A stretch of 64,000 nt of DNA from Topomyia yanbarensis (taxonomy: Eukaryota; Arthropoda; Insecta; Diptera; Culicidae). Every line of letters starts with the position of its first letter. The stretch's first letter is position 1. The notes beneath the pieces were generated by a model that was given only the letters and a program-made list of their open reading frames with translations, ran no database searches and had not been told where the DNA came from. This document shows, one piece after another, positions 36,011 to 48,745 of the stretch. The stretch spans positions 84,814,370 through 84,878,369 of the forward strand of contig NC_080671.1 of assembly GCF_030247195.1 (NCBI RefSeq), read 5' to 3'. The position numbers and the translations under genes were made by a program.

Positions 36011-36872
36011 TATGAGCTTTATTTAATTTGTTCTACTGAATGTATGGACCTAAGTTGCTAGCACGGAGGATACTAGTTACCGGGGAAACGCGAATAACTT
36101 TTAAAAGGGCAAAATTTCACGAATTTTTTGTTTTTGTTGGAGCAAAATTCCAAATATCTCTACAACAATCGCACTTTGGAAGATTTTTCTTAAATGCATT
36201 TTGATTTGAAATGACGCTTAGAATCATATTCTGTACTAAAATTACAGTTTTGTATGTTAATTAGTATGAAATTTATAAGACATGTGTAAAGTTATCGTTA
36301 CACATCAAGCACAGTGACCGAATTTTCAGTAATCTGGGCCGGAATATTGAAAAGTCAGTGATTGTACTGTCAATTTGACAATTAAATTCAGAATTTTTAG
36401 CAAAAAGTATCTGTCAAATGATTGAAATTAAATTGCTGAATTTTCAGCACTTTCATTCGCTGAAAACCCAAAATTTTGGTGCGATGAAAAACCGATAAGC
36501 CGAAAAGTTCTGCATCATGCAATAACATTCAAAATGTTTCTTTTCTTTTAGATTTTTGTTGACAAAATATAAAAAAATTAAAGAAATAGATTTTTTGCCA
36601 TAAATACCATAAATTTTCATTTTTGTGAAAAATGACAAATTTTTTTCAGTGCACATTTGTTTTTGTGCATCAGTATTCATTCCCTGTAATTCGTTCTTAG
36701 ATAGTTTTGTTTGAATAAAATACGTTTCTCGAACAATTATTTTTCGAAAATGCTTAACGTAGAAACATTTACGCCCTTTTTAAAAATGGTCTTAAGTCGA
36801 AATTATATTATTGAGTTGAAAATGTTTAGTCTTGCATGCCGGTGAAACGAGTAAAGTTTCGTCGGAATCTAT

Positions 36873-37065
36873 CATATCAAAAGATATGAAGTTTTGTAAA
36901 CGAATTCACAAAGATCGCACGAATAATACTCAGCACGCTGAATAGCAGCCATGCGATAATTGAGTTTGCAATGTCCAGTCAGTGCTCTAACCAGAATACT
37001 GTAATTGTGTTTGAAAAAATACAACAAATTCCTAATAGTTCCGTCTCTACACATACTAAGCCAGG
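36873..37065 (-). pseudogene. LOA-like LINE C-terminal fragment
   Basis: The minus strand reads NLLYFFKHNYSILVRALTGH followed by CKLNYRMAAIQRAEYYSCDLC, the same C-terminal Cys-rich segment seen at 28149-28270 and 51120-51250. Sequence beyond 37065 no longer matches. Confidence 0.8.
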
Positions 37066-37845
37066 GTACCGGGATTTTGGGGGCCCCTAACATAGGATGA
37101 GTATAAAATTCTAAGAGGACATATCCCAAAAAGATAGTTATACTCAATTGTTTATAACACTTTAGCGTGTGGGTAACAATAGATCGGTAGCAGCTCGGAA
37201 TCACACATTGTACCGTATCCCATGTGAACAAGATGCTTACAGAGTAACAGACAACCAAGCGGAGTGATGGGGGCGGTAGAAAACGAGCATGGTACAGAAC
37301 CGATTCAAACGTCAATCCAACCTTTCGATTCAAGTTTCAATTTATTTTGAGGCACCGAACAGGAGCGGCAACCAGAGTACGCTGTTAGAACCTGCGCAAG
37401 AAAGCTGTACAGGAAGTGGAAGCAGAATATGTCGAAATTGGCTACAAAATCCTTATATGGCAAACGATCCGCAGATGTGTGAAATATTTAGATGTTCATC
37501 AGAGCTAAGACTGTCAACGGACAAATCTATAGTTATTTTCGTAAAATCACAAACGCGTTAAAAATCCACCTGTGATTTAAAGTGTCTACACAAATCGAGC
37601 CAACCTTTACTCTAAATCTGATTAAAATAATCATTTTATTTGTTCGATTGGTCCTAATATTTTTGCCAAGAAATATTTCTCATATCTTAAAATATACTAT
37701 TGTGTTTTCTAATTCGACTCTTTAGCGTGACTGGAATTTAGATTAATTGTACCGTTTACATTTATATTTATAGATGTTTCGTTATGAAAGCATTTTCAAA
37801 CGAATTTTATGTAACGATTAAGGTAATGAACATTTGTGTCAAAGA
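37066..37845. other. No gene recognised
   Basis: The frame at 37289-37561 (90 codons) has no recognisable motif. Sequence is otherwise AT-rich. Confidence 0.35.
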
Positions 37846-38010
37846 GGCAGAGATACCGTAGTTAGTAAATCGATTGCCTTGTACGTAGCTGACCTGGGTT
37901 TGATTCCCAAACCCCGCACATAGGGTTAGAGATTTTTCTAAAGAAATTTTTCTAACCCGAATAAACAGACGACACTAAGGTTAAAACCTCTATAATCAAA
38001 AAATTAAAAA
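37846..38010 (+). mobile_element. tRNA-derived SINE (second family), copy 3
   Basis: Plus strand: GAGATACCGTAGTTAGTAAA (A-box-like), CTGGGTTTGATTCCCAAACC (B box), then GCACATAGGGTTAGAGATTT. The body follows, ending GGTTAAAACCTCTATAATC and an A-rich tail. Confidence 0.75.
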
Positions 38011-38834
38011 ATATTTGTACTTTTGAACGGTAAAAATACTAATTCTTGTTATTATTCTAATTTATTTTATGAAGTTTTTTCGGCGTGGAGCTACAGCCAT
38101 TTCGAAATCCAAATTTTTTGAATAGGTAGGCTGTTATTATTACTTAAAGTGTGCGTGTTGGCTTTATACGCCTCCCGAACCAGTCACAATAAACGAGTGC
38201 ATAAAACTTCTTTCGGAATAAATAACAAAAATCTACCTTGCCAACAATTCATGCAAAACAAGACAATATTTCACGGAATCGTTAGTACTATTACTGCAGC
38301 AAAGAATGCTAACATCGAAAATAAACGAATCTAAAAGCGACTCGTGTGCTTAGACTCAACATATTGTTGATTGATTTCAAAGGCTGCAATAAGAAGTGGG
38401 ATATTGATTGGTAGACAGACTGTAGCTTATTCCAAAGTGATTTCCAACTTTACTTTGTCTAATTTCATCATATCAGAAACATCAAGAAGTTAAGAACAAC
38501 ACTAAACGAAACAATGTAACTATTGTGAGTCTCGTAGTCTAAGTTCTGATATACAAACGTTTCGAGGCATTCTCATGTATTGTCATAGCTAATGTCAGAA
38601 AGGTTATAGTGATGTAGTAAAATGGATCCTCCGCATTGTTGTGGTTTGTATCGAGCTTTTCACCTTAAAAAGAACATTTATTAGCTAGATATAAGTTAAA
38701 AAGACTCAAATAATCTATCGAAAATACAACAGAAACACGGTCAAAATTCCATATTTTGACAGCTACGTGTCGATTAAAAAGTGTAGTATTTAAGTGATGG
38801 TCTTCTAAATTACCAATGCTTGTCTAAATATTAA

Positions 38835-40076
38835 GGGGTTATATATAAATTTTTGGCGAAAAAGTGAGCTGAATTCGTGATTTTTTTAAAGCGCTTTATG
38901 CAATTTTTTTAAAAGCAAAAGAGATCGTTAGTAGTGCTATCGAAGTTCGAAAAAGCTACAGTTGAATTAATATTGAAGGTTGTAGAAGTTATGGCCCATC
39001 CCTCGAACCTTTTTTTGGAGAGGTTTGCGGTGAACGCTTTTCAAGCCGCTCAACTGAAATCAAAAAAGTAAAAAGATTATTAAAGAAAAATGTATTGTAG
39101 TGTACTTGAACGGATCGGTTTCCCAATAAAAAAATGTTTCCTGCAAAAAAACATGTTAACCAAAAATTTGAGTTTTGTGGTGTTCAAAATTTTAAACAAA
39201 AATTTATGGCAAAACATCAAAAAAATTGGATGAAAAAGGAACCGTTGAAGTACACGAAAATGTAAATACAAACAATTAAAAAAAATCATGAAAAACGGAT
39301 GAATAGTTTTTGAGATATCACGTTCACCGCAACGGTACTTTTGAAACCACTTTGCTCCAAGATAATTTCGTTTTAAGTTTTGTGTTAACTTCATACGCGG
39401 AAGAACCAGCGCGCTGCGAACGGCTGTAGTTTTAAATCTAATGCTCCGATCTGGATGAAATTTCGCACAAATATTTTCAAAAGTATGTACTTTCAGTATA
39501 TTCAATGATATTTTTTCGATTTTTTGAGTTCCAACTTTGTATGTAACCGCTTAACGAAGACTGATAGCTACTGACATTGAATACCCTCAACATGCGAAAA
39601 CTAGTATTCCAGAAATAAGAAACAGCAACGCGCCTCGTTTTAGGTTACACATAATTATGGAGTATGTACGAAGAAGTAGTTTGGATAATGTTCAATAATG
39701 GACATTTAACCTGCGAGATAAATTTCACTTTTTTCTTTAACGTTTAGAAAATTGTTCTTTTTTTCATCAAAATTTATTGAAATTTGGTATAAGTCCTAGG
39801 AAATTTTGTTTACTTTAATAAATTATATTCATTTCTCATTTCAGTTAACTACGAGAGGCCCTGCATTTGATAAAGTAGGACGATGTTTCACGTGCAGTAG
39901 CCGACGAGATCCGCCATTTTGAAGCCGGTATTTTGAATTTTCGAAAAAAAGCATTTTCTAATTATCGATAAATAACGAATAAAAGATCAAAAGTAGAAGT
40001 TTATATGTCTTTTCGTTTTTCCACAAAAAATCTCAAATATTGCTTGATTTTCCGCCGAATCCAGGGGAAAGTCCCC
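38835..40076. mobile_element. TTAA-flanked element, 1242 bp
   Basis: TTAA (38831-38834) then GGGG; the right end is CCCC then TTAA (40077-40080). The TIRs are imperfect but share a GGCG..AAA..A and a (T)GATTTTTT block at matching distances. A TTAA duplication suggests a piggyBac-type element. The 141-codon minus-strand frame at 39080-39505 lies wholly inside it and shows no transposase motif. Confidence 0.55.
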
Positions 40077-40129
40077 TTAACTGATAGTCCAAAAATGAAG
40101 ACACCATTGCTCAACAACACATAAGGCTT

Positions 40130-40430
40130 GCTACATCAAATCAGAAAGTGTGTTAATGCAAATACCGGTGCTCATTATATGATAATCTTCGACGAAAGGA
40201 TACGTTGGCAACCCAAGCTCATTAAGTTCCCTCAACAAGCCATCGGCGACAAGGTTCCGTAGAAGTGGTGACAGCACACCACCTTGAGGACATCCGCTGA
40301 TACTCGGTTTCCTTATCCCTACTTGTCTTAACTATGAGCACGGATGTCGGTTGCTAAGTATTGCGTGTATCCCGTTCGTGATATTTGAAGGTACTCCGTG
40401 ACCTGCTTCCAAAATGGATTTGGAAAAAAC
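40130..40430 (-). pseudogene. LOA-like LINE RT fragment
   Basis: The minus strand encodes SISGCPQGGVLSPLLRNLVA and DGLLRELNELGLPTYPFVED, where the catalytic FADD is changed to FVED. It is collinear with 27060-27300 and 49930-50150. Both ends are truncated. Confidence 0.8.
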
Positions 40431-40439
40431 ATTAAAAAA

Positions 40440-43330
40440 GATGAAAAAAAGATTGAAAAGACCTGGAAAAAATTGGTGTTTTCCATTGTTTAAGCGTGGT
40501 TTTGTGTTCTATTTGACCAGACCTTTAAACATTAACAGATCACGTGGAAAATACATTCATTTTTTTTATTTTGAGGTACCTTGTTATGTGTGGGAGCCCA
40601 TTTTTGCCTCAGTACGATAAAGCCTTCTTGAAACCTTCATAAGGCGATGACTAATATATCGAACAATATACATATACTGTGATTAAAAAAATGTCACGAT
40701 CTGTCAATATTCGCAAGTGTGCATGAACGAGGCATTTCTCATGAATATTTTATGACGTAATGCTGCGTTTGCACTTACTTTAGTCCCTATAGCCCTCGGC
40801 GTGGAGCTAAAGCTTGACTTAGATAGGAGTCGCCTTCAACGATACGAGAGCAGGAATCCAGTGGCTTAGGAACTCCAACCAGTCGGATACAACACGGCCT
40901 CTACGCTGGTTTTGTCCAGAGAAAGATAATAGACTGTTATCAACCTCTAAGTGGCCACGTGTCACTAACAACTGTTATGCAAAATGAGACTTTCTGCATG
41001 GATAAGTTCTTTAAATGGTATCAGTACTGAGAATCTAACATGATGGCTCTGGATAAAGACGACTTCCACAAGTCTCCATTTTAACATTTTACTGTATCGA
41101 TTTTGTTGGCAAATTTGAGACTAAGAGAAACGAAAGCAATGAAATTGAAAGACGGATAGGTATTCTAGAGCGAATCAGTTATAAACTTAGAACGGAAAGC
41201 TAGAACTAGGCAGGCTCATATGGGCATGATCGAAAGGAAATGTGAAGAATTCTTTGCCTTCTGCAGAGTAGGAGTTGGGCGTTGCACCCAAGTCTACCGC
41301 ATGGTCTATGGTAGAACATAACTCATCATCATGTTTTACCACCGACGCCGGCAAAAAATTCTTCACAAAGCCTCGCCTAGAACGACCATGCGATCATTCT
41401 TCTCCCTTTCTGCTAGCATCACTTTGAACATTTTAGTGTTCCCTCTTGGGAAGACAAAAGTCAGCAATTGTGGTATTCGGTTAGAGCACACCATTGCCCA
41501 ACAGAACCAGAAAACAGCAAAAGTCAAATAAATTTGTTCGGCTGCTAGACCGAATGTAGTCCATATTTAGAGCAGATGCTTCTGATGAGACTAAGAACCT
41601 ACCTAATTGAGTTTTCAAGGCAAAAGTTTCTGGACAGTCAGATTACTATTAACTAAAGATTAAAAAAAATTATTATGATGACGAAGGTCAGGCTCAAATT
41701 CGTAGGTGCTCCATTCAGGTTATCTCGAAAAAAAATTTGTGTTTGGAAGTTTCCAGTTTTGCTCGGATTATTGAAACCAGCCGTGTCTATAGGAAAAATT
41801 TGACCATTTATCAATTTCTAGTGGCATTCCTCTTATACCCAATACTTGCACTAAACGTGGCTGAAAATTTGATGGACATTTCAAGGGGCTATTCTCGAAA
41901 TTACTATTAATGGATATAAATTTGGACCATATTAGTATAGGTTCGGAGATTTCAATAAGGACGATCCCGAAAAGTCATATCAACCGAGCTACAAATCTCG
42001 TGGTTCTAGGTTTCGAACCTTCATATATATATACTTTCAATGGGAAGCGCGAAAGTAATTGATACTAATACATCCCCTTTTGAAATTATTCAACGTAAAT
42101 ATTATTCCAACATCCGCCTGGGTAACGAAAACTAAACTTTGTTTACATTGAAATAAACTGAAATCAGTCCAAAAATTCACCCGTCGAAAAGCAATCAACA
42201 GCATAGATGTAAACACGTATGGAAAAATTCCAAAACCAACGAGTGACCATGAAAAGGCAAAATCAATGGTTCTCTCCTGGAACTGCTCACACGTTCAAGG
42301 TCAGCTGCCAGTTTAATTACTCTCCAGAAGTGAGTACAAATGAAAACACCATCCAGTTAGGTTTCAACGTACGACTCTGTACGTTTGAATCATACCGAAC
42401 TTCATGCCAACCGTGGTTACGCGGTACGCATGCCCGGACTCGAAACTTCCCCTCGCATAGTGGAGCTTTTCCGAATTGAATGACGTCACCGTCTGACTAT
42501 AGCCAGTGCCAAAGTAACCGGTCCATCCATGTGAGATTCCGGAGAGAAAATACTGTACTGTACTGTTTACACAGCAGAGAGATAGAGAGAAGAAGGGAGA
42601 AAGCAACCCAAACAGGAAACTAAAAGTTTGACTTCTGGAGACGGGTGTGACGTCACGCTCGCAGTCCACCAGCCATAACCTATCCATATCGATTTTCATG
42701 CTGGGCATCACGAACTGAAACAAAGCCAGAGCCTGAGGCATGACATGGTTGGTAAATGTGTATATTGATTTGAATTGAAATTTCAAAGTTCGATATTTTT
42801 CGGAAACCGATCGCGGTGGATAAAAATTAAAAATGAAAGTAGCAGAACTATTGATTTCGTAGCGGGGTGCACAACAGAAAGAAAGGCATGCATATTCGTC
42901 ACGTGACTATGCAGTAGGTATTCGTGGCTATTTTTAGATCCAGAAGCAAAATAAGCGATGTCACTGGCGCCAGGTGGTCTGCCGAATGGCGAAACCTATT
43001 TAGGTATGCTAAGCACACGGGACAAAGGTTGTACATGGAGTGTATTGATTGGAATATGAAACTGGACTACCGAAGAAGAGGAACCTGTTGAGTGGTGATG
43101 TAGTCAATTAAATGGTACGTGTGAAGTATAATTTTAGGTATAAATAAGATAAATTGTAGACATTAACGCTGACATACTCTAAATCTAAACACTTAAATTT
43201 TCGTTAGGAAACTAATTCAACTTCTTCCAAGGACTATTCAACATGAAGAATTTTAAAAAGTCTATTTAATCAGATCGGTTGTTTTGTTTAAAAGGTTCCA
43301 AAAGTGCCAAAAAGACAAAAAAAAATTTCA
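40440..43330. other. No gene recognised; one dispersed repeat piece
   Basis: About 40860-40980 resembles 15440-15550. A short ACTGT pentamer run lies at about 42550-42565. The 140-codon minus-strand frame at 42364-42786 has no family signature that I know. Nothing else is supported. Confidence 0.4.
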
Positions 43331-43335
43331 TCAAT

Positions 43336-43617
43336 CGGTTTTTGCTTAATAATTTTTTCCACAAACATCAGATCGTAACGCAGTCTTCGAAACTTCATTT
43401 TTTGATAAATTTCCTGTGGAAACGACATATCGATTCATTTTAGGAGCCAACGTGCGACTCCTGGAGGAATTATATTATGAAAGTAAATACAGGACGCAAA
43501 AACCAATCACCGATCGAACTAAGAATTTGCACAGTTCTACTAGAAACTGAATAGTACCCAAAAAGTTGCTCGAAGCAACAAGTTTTTTATTTTAATTTGA
43601 TGGTGTGCCACTCTATT
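43336..43617. mobile_element. Right-end fragment of the TA-flanked element
   Basis: Collinear with 12330-12427, then 12816-12930 and 14220-14336. It shares CGGTTTTTGCTTAATAA, then AGGAGccAACGtgCGACTCcTGGA-like text, and a terminus GTGCCACTC before TA. It lacks the Helitron-like element and the CACAGTG element found in the larger copy, so it serves as an empty site for the former. Confidence 0.65.
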
Positions 43618-43948
43618 GGCCACTCAAAAATCGTGTTTCTCTTGAATGTCAGTCTGATGCTTAAGTTCAGTGTCAGATTCTGATGACACAAATTTGAACA
43701 GCAACCTATATTACACTAGGATTTATGCAATTGTTCCACAAGTAGTTGTATAATTCCGCCAGATTTTACTGAGTGTGAAAATAAAACGCCATCACCGAAG
43801 TCAAAAACTATGCGAAAGATCGAACAAACGGTGATTTTCAAGTCGAAAACTTCTCAAGCAGCTTAAATAACCAAAAAGACATCCGAATTAAACTGATGCC
43901 TACACCTACAACTGCTTGCTGAAACTTCAACTTGTCCACGTTAGCTGA

Positions 43949-44975
43949 GATCGCTGCCGGATATTCGAAGACGTCTTTGTTTTCCGATGTTACAATTGCT
44001 CCGAATATGACCACAAAGCACACGCCTGCTCCAAGCCAGTACGTTGCACAGTGGCTGGAGGCTGGCCAAAACCTCAAAAATTTATTTTTGAAATATTGAA
44101 ATTTTATATTTTTCCTAAATTTCTCATGTATTGAATGGTGTATATTCAAAATTTTATGATTATTGGATAAGAACACGATTTTTAACATGAGTTTAAACGT
44201 AGCAAAGTCCGGACTTTTTAATGATTTTCATTTCCGAAACCACCATTACTCTGTTCACTTCAAATGCATGTTACTCTTTTGATTTTAGTCCGATTTTAGC
44301 ACAACTGGTTTCATTGTGTAGAGGAACGAAAGAACTTGGTTAGTGAGTAAAATACATTTGGTAACTTTGCTTGGAACTATGACTTTTTAGTTTAAATATG
44401 TTTGAGGTGGTCAGATCAAAAATACTTTTTTCACTAATGTATTCTGTACAAATTTCGGAATCATTTCGGAATGGTCACATAGTATACATTCTATGGGAAA
44501 TAACCTCTACTTTTCGTATATCATGGTCTCCTTCTGCGTCTAGGTGCGCAAAAAGGTTTAAGGAGATTTTGAAGCTTTGTTGCTGATATGGAGGCGCATG
44601 GTGTTTTGTGTAAAATAGTTAGACAATATGCAGTAAACCAACACGTTATATAATGGATTTAAAGTAGTGTTTTTCATTTTGTATGATATTGCTGACATTG
44701 GTGAACAGTAACGGAAAATCTATCATGAAAACGGGATCATAGTTATAAGAAAGGTTCAATGACACTGTATGGAAAAATGCATTTAATATTTTACGACTTT
44801 TGACATCAAAAATGAGCTCAGCACCCCAAAATTAGCTTAAATTGTGATTTTCAGCCAAATTAGGTAACATTTAAGGTTTTGTCCGACTTTTGTTTGAAGA
44901 TCCGCCACTGTGCGTTGCCCAAAATGTGCGGAAGGCTACAAAGCCAATGACTGCGATGCCGCTGACGTGAACTGT
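43949..44975 (+). pseudogene. R1/Jockey-type LINE ORF1 zinc knuckles, split by a CACAGTG element
   Basis: The plus strand encodes DRCRIFEDVFVFRCYNC and CYNCSEYDHKAHAC (43988-44029), a CX2CX4HX4C knuckle. The second knuckle CPKCAEGYKANDC is completed only after skipping the insertion 44047-44912 and one CGTTG copy. The joined codons read ...KPV R C P K C... without a shift. In the second knuckle Tyr replaces the usual His. A TGA precedes this segment, so the copy is dead. It is cut off near 44975 by the tail of a minus-strand R1-like element. Confidence 0.8.
44047..44912. mobile_element. 866-bp Transib-like element, copy 1, 12/23 RSS-like ends
   Basis: Duplication CGTTG (44042-44046, 44913-44917). 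Left end: heptamer CACAGTG (44047-44053), 12-bp spacer, CCAAAACCT (44066-44074). Right end, read inward on the minus strand: CACAGTG (44906-44912), 23-bp spacer, ACAAAACCT (44874-44882). Transib elements have CAC..TG ends, 5-bp GC-rich duplications and RAG1-like transposases. This copy encodes none, so it would need transposase in trans. Its open frames are shared with the second copy simply because the copies are about 95% alike. Confidence 0.8.
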
Positions 44976-47610
44976 GTGTATGTGTGTGTGAGTTTTTTTA
45001 GAGAGCAGTAAAAAAAATTAAGAAAACCGTGAGACAGGGAAAGTGTACAAAAACCTCAATGTCTCAGGGAACGGGTTTGCCATCACCCGACCCGCTAAGA
45101 AACCACTGCTCTTGGCCAGAACCTGATTCCTTCCCGGCACTACCTTACGGCATTACTTCGGGGAGGGGTTTTTATGTGCATAGCACACACTCTAATTCAA
45201 CTACTTAGTAGTTCGTTTCTTCCGCAGGGTTACAGCGCCTTTCCTCGACACACCACCAGTTCTCCACCATCCACACAGACTGGCAATTTCTGCATGGCAG
45301 TCGGAAAGCTGGCTGTGAGTCTAGACTTAGTGTTCCTCCCCTACGAAGACAATCTGGGTGGCAAACTTTAGATAGACTAGTTCACCGAGCCCTTGGACTC
45401 CTTTATGCCATTCAGCACCACGACTCGGCTCCCTTGTGCCAGTTAGCACCGCAACTCCCTTCTCGTACAATTCAGCGCCATTTACTTGTTGAGCTCCCGA
45501 CTTGTTCGCGAACTACTCTGTCTAGTCCCCGACGGTAGACTTAGCCTACTAGAGTTTCCCGGCGAGAGAAGTTCTCTCGAAGCCGAGCCAGCCAGCCAGG
45601 TGTCGAGGTCAGTTCGGCGATTCCGGTGGAGCAGGGCGTCCGGTTCGCTGGTGCCCCGATAACCCGCGACTGGTGGTGTTTCTTCGCGGTCTACTCAGTC
45701 TAGTCCCCGGCGGTGAATCTAGCTTGCGCCGACGAAGAATTCCCCGACGAAGGAAGTTCTCCCGATACCGATTCTTCTTTGGTTTTAGCACCACAATTTC
45801 TTGAGCCCTTTGGCTTCCTCTCGTTCCGTTTCGCTCTACTTTCCCGATGAGCCATTCAGCTCCCGCCCTCACTTGTTCACGAACTACTCGGTCTAGTCCC
45901 CAACAATGGATCTACCTGTTCTCCTGAAACCGAGCGGTAGATTTCTCCTGATACCGATGTTCGTTTCTGTGAGCCATTTAGCTCCCCGCGTCGCACAGTG
46001 GCGGGTCTTCAAACAAAAGTCGGACAAAACCTCAAATGTTACCAAAATTGGCTGAAAATCACAATTTAAGCTAATTTTGAGGTGCTGAGCTCATTTTTGA
46101 TGTCAAAAGTCGTAAAATATTAAATGCATTTTTCCATACAGTGTCATTGAACCTTTCTTATAACTATGATTCCGTTTTCATGATAGATTTTTCGTTACTG
46201 TTCACCAATGTCAGCAATATCATAAAAAATTAAGAACACTACTTTAAATCCATTGTATAACGTGTTGGTTTACTGTAGATTGTCTAACTATTTTACACAA
46301 AACACCATGCGCCTCCATATCAGCAACAAAGCTTCAAAATCTCCTTAAAACTTTTTGCGCACCTAGGCGCAGAACGAGACCATGATATTCGAAAAGTAGA
46401 GGTTATTTCCCATAGAATGTATACTATGTGACCGTTCCGAAATGTTTCCGAAATTTGTACAGAATACATTAGTGAAAAAAGTATTTTTGATCTGACCACC
46501 TCAAACATATTTAAACTAAAAAGTCATAGTTCCAAGCAAATTTACCAAATGTATTTTATTCACTAACCAACTACTTTCGTTCTTCTACACAATGAGGCTA
46601 GTTGTGCTAAAATCGGACCAAAATCAAAAGAGCAAAATGCATATGAAGTGAACAGAGCAATGGTGGTTTCGGAAATGAAAATCATTAAAAAATCCGGACT
46701 TTGCTACGTTTAAACTCTTGTTAAAAATCTTGTTCTTATCCAATGACCATAAAATTTTGAATATACATCATTCAATACATGAGAAATTTGGGAAAAATAT
46801 AAAATATAAATATTTCAAAAATAAATTTTTGAGGTTTTGGCCAGCCTCCAGCCACTGTGCGTCGTCCCGATCTACTCGATCTAGTCCCCGGCGGTGGATC
46901 TAGCCTACTCAACGGGCCATCCAGTAGATGCTGAGGTCTATCCGGCGATTCCGGGTGGAGCGTAACTTCCGGTTCATCAGCGCCCCAATGCTCGCTGTGC
47001 GACGCGGTCTAGTCGGTCTAATCCCCGGTGGTGGATCTAGCCTACTCGCGAGTTACCCGGTAGGGTGTCGAGATCGGTTCGGCGATTCCGGTGAAACTTG
47101 ACGTCCGGTTCACTCACAGGCGCCCCGACGACCCAAACTCGGTGCTACGTCACGTACTACTCAACTGGTCCCCGGCGGTGGATCTAATCTACACAGTCTG
47201 AGAGTTCCCCGGTGGCGGAATTTCTCTCGAAACCCAATTTGTGGTTTCTTGTTGGTCCCTTCGCTACATCCTCTGCAGGTTGGAGAGTATGCTCGTGACC
47301 ACGCTGTTGACAGCGTCCCAGGTATGTTCGTCACGGCACATCTCTTCGACGATATTGTCCACTGTCATGCCAGGTATACCCCTACGAGCTTCTTCGAACC
47401 TAGGGCATTCACGTGTTCCGGTGTCTCCTGCACAGTCGCACACTCCGGGCAAAGGGGTGACGAAGCATGTCCAAACCGATGCAAGTACTTCCAGAAGTGT
47501 GTGTGTGCCACTGAGAAAACGAACATGAGTCACGCTGCGTGGAGTTTGGATTGCGCCTGAAGTTTGCTAAATCGAGAACAGAGGTTCGTAGCAATTACAC
47601 GCAATTATGG
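44976..47610 (-). pseudogene. R1-type LINE 3' end with ORF2 C-terminus
   Basis: The minus strand gives HTHFWKYLHRFGHASSPLCP, then CATVQETPEHV, and after a frameshift ECPRFEEARRGIPGMTVDNI and VEEMCRDEHTWDAV (47530-47264). This is the C-terminal Cys/His region of R1-clade ORF2. The long 3' untranslated part (47230 down to about 44990) repeats CCCCGGCGGTGGATCTAGCC-like units about every 150-200 bp on the plus strand. It ends in a T/A-rich and CA-rich tail. The 866-bp element copy 2 is inserted in this 3' region. Confidence 0.75.
45994..46859. mobile_element. 866-bp Transib-like element, copy 2, inverted
   Basis: Exactly the same length as copy 1, opposite orientation. Duplication CGTCG (45989-45993, 46860-46864). 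The 23-type end is on the left (heptamer 45994-46000, spacer 46001-46023, ACAAAACCT 46024-46032). The 12-type end is on the right (heptamer 46853-46859, spacer 46841-46852, CCAAAACCT 46832-46840). Different target duplications show that the two copies inserted independently. Together they make an inverted repeat of 866-bp arms around 1081 bp. Confidence 0.8.
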
Positions 47611-47899
47611 AGTTGTCCGGAAAGGAAACCAGTGCCAACCCTGGTTTTCCAGGTAAAAAATGAGGATTGATTACATGCAAGAGTCAGTAACTAGGGCAGC
47701 AATTACATCGAGAGAAACCTCACAATTAAAGACGTTGCAGTACACCCTCGCCAACCTACCTGTACCACCAACCTAACCGATCTCGGGAAATCATTTTGAA
47801 ACTTGTGCCAACTCTGGTTCGGTTGGTAAAAATAAAGAGTGTATATATATTCCCAAAGCTAGGTTTGACGCTACACACACTCTGAAAGAGTATACCCAT

Positions 47900-48745
47900 T
47901 TGCAGACACAATCTTCTACTGTTTCAAATGATCACGTCAACGGTATCTGGCTATATTGCCATAGCGTACGTGGTTTGCGAACCAAAATTTATGGTGTTTT
48001 TCTGTCTATACGTGACTGCAACTTCGATGTCCTTATTACGACAGAATCTGGTCCTGATGATCGCATCGAGACTCTTCAATTTTTCGGTAGTCCTATAATG
48101 TATTCGGTTGTGATAGGAACAAAAACAACAGTGCGAAATTCACCTTGGGAGGTGTTCAGTCAATATCACCTACGGGATTAATTTGGAACAAATTTGCGTA
48201 TCTGCATCCATCAATGGACGTAAGCCTTTTCTTTGTGCAATATATATTCCCACAGATAACAGTAGAGATGTCTGTATGATTGAGTCACATATTGCATAAG
48301 AGCGTGAGCTTTGTGACAAGGGATCAATTGAAGACACTGTCTTGGTTTGCGGAGATTACAATCAACCACGCTTGAGTTGGTTATCGCATGACAACATCAT
48401 TCAAGTTGAAATTGCTGCCCTAGTTACAGACTCTTATATATCGGCTCCATTTACCAATTGATCAGGTTACCGCAGGGCAGTAATCTGGGCCCACTGCTTT
48501 TCTCACTGCCTTTTAACGATGTACCTGTAGGGTTAGGTTCCGTTTGCAAGCTCATATTTGCCGACGATCTTAAGCTGTACTTAGTCATCCAGTCAGTCGA
48601 GAACTGTCGCCGGCTGCCACCAGGATTTGATCGCTTCGTGAAGTAGTGTCGAATGAATCAGCTCAGTGATGACGTTGCATAGGAAGAACGAACCGTTAAT
48701 CTTCGATTACAGTAACGATGAAGTTGCGCTACAGAGAGTTAATGA
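47900..48745 (+). pseudogene. CR1/Jockey-like LINE ORF2, internally deleted
   Basis: The endonuclease start is VNGIWLYCHSVRGLRTKIYG with DVLITTES (47930-48060). Further parts in other frames include KPFLCAIYIPTDNSRDVCM and CGDYNQPRLSW. RT follows at 48458: LPQGSNLGPLLFSLPFNDV and FADDLKLYLV, with the catalytic FADD intact, then MTLHRKNEPLIFDYS. Thus several hundred codons between endonuclease and RT are missing. At about 48745 the frame passes without a break into LOA-type endonuclease sequence. Confidence 0.75.

Noticed and set aside
36310..36316. Another CACAGTG heptamer
   Set aside because: No nonamer-like block at 12 or 23 bp, no CNNNG on the outside and no partner end; a chance heptamer.
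39080..39505. 141-codon minus-strand ORF rich in Phe, Lys and Asn
   Set aside because: Lies entirely inside a TTAA-flanked element and shows no transposase signature; AT-rich chance frame.
42364..42786. 140-codon minus-strand ORF
   Set aside because: No family motif, overlapping frames on the other strand, low-complexity patches.
43838..44188. Minus-strand open frame that looks like a two-pass membrane protein (WLGAGVCFVVIFGAIV)
   Set aside because: The plus strand of the same bases encodes a CCHC zinc knuckle of an R1-type ORF1 that continues in frame after removing the insertion; the hydrophobic frame is its shadow.
44047..46859. CACTA or Chapaev assignment for the CACAGTG elements
   Set aside because: Those make 2-4 bp duplications as I recall; the empty sites here are best explained by 5 bp, and the heptamer/nonamer layout fits Transib better. 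A 3-bp reading with one extra terminal base remains formally possible.
44398..46903. Small frames of about 62 codons conserved between 44398-44586 and 46320-46508, and between 43838-44188 and 46718-46903
   Set aside because: They are conserved only because the two 866-bp transposon copies are nearly identical; no protein motif.
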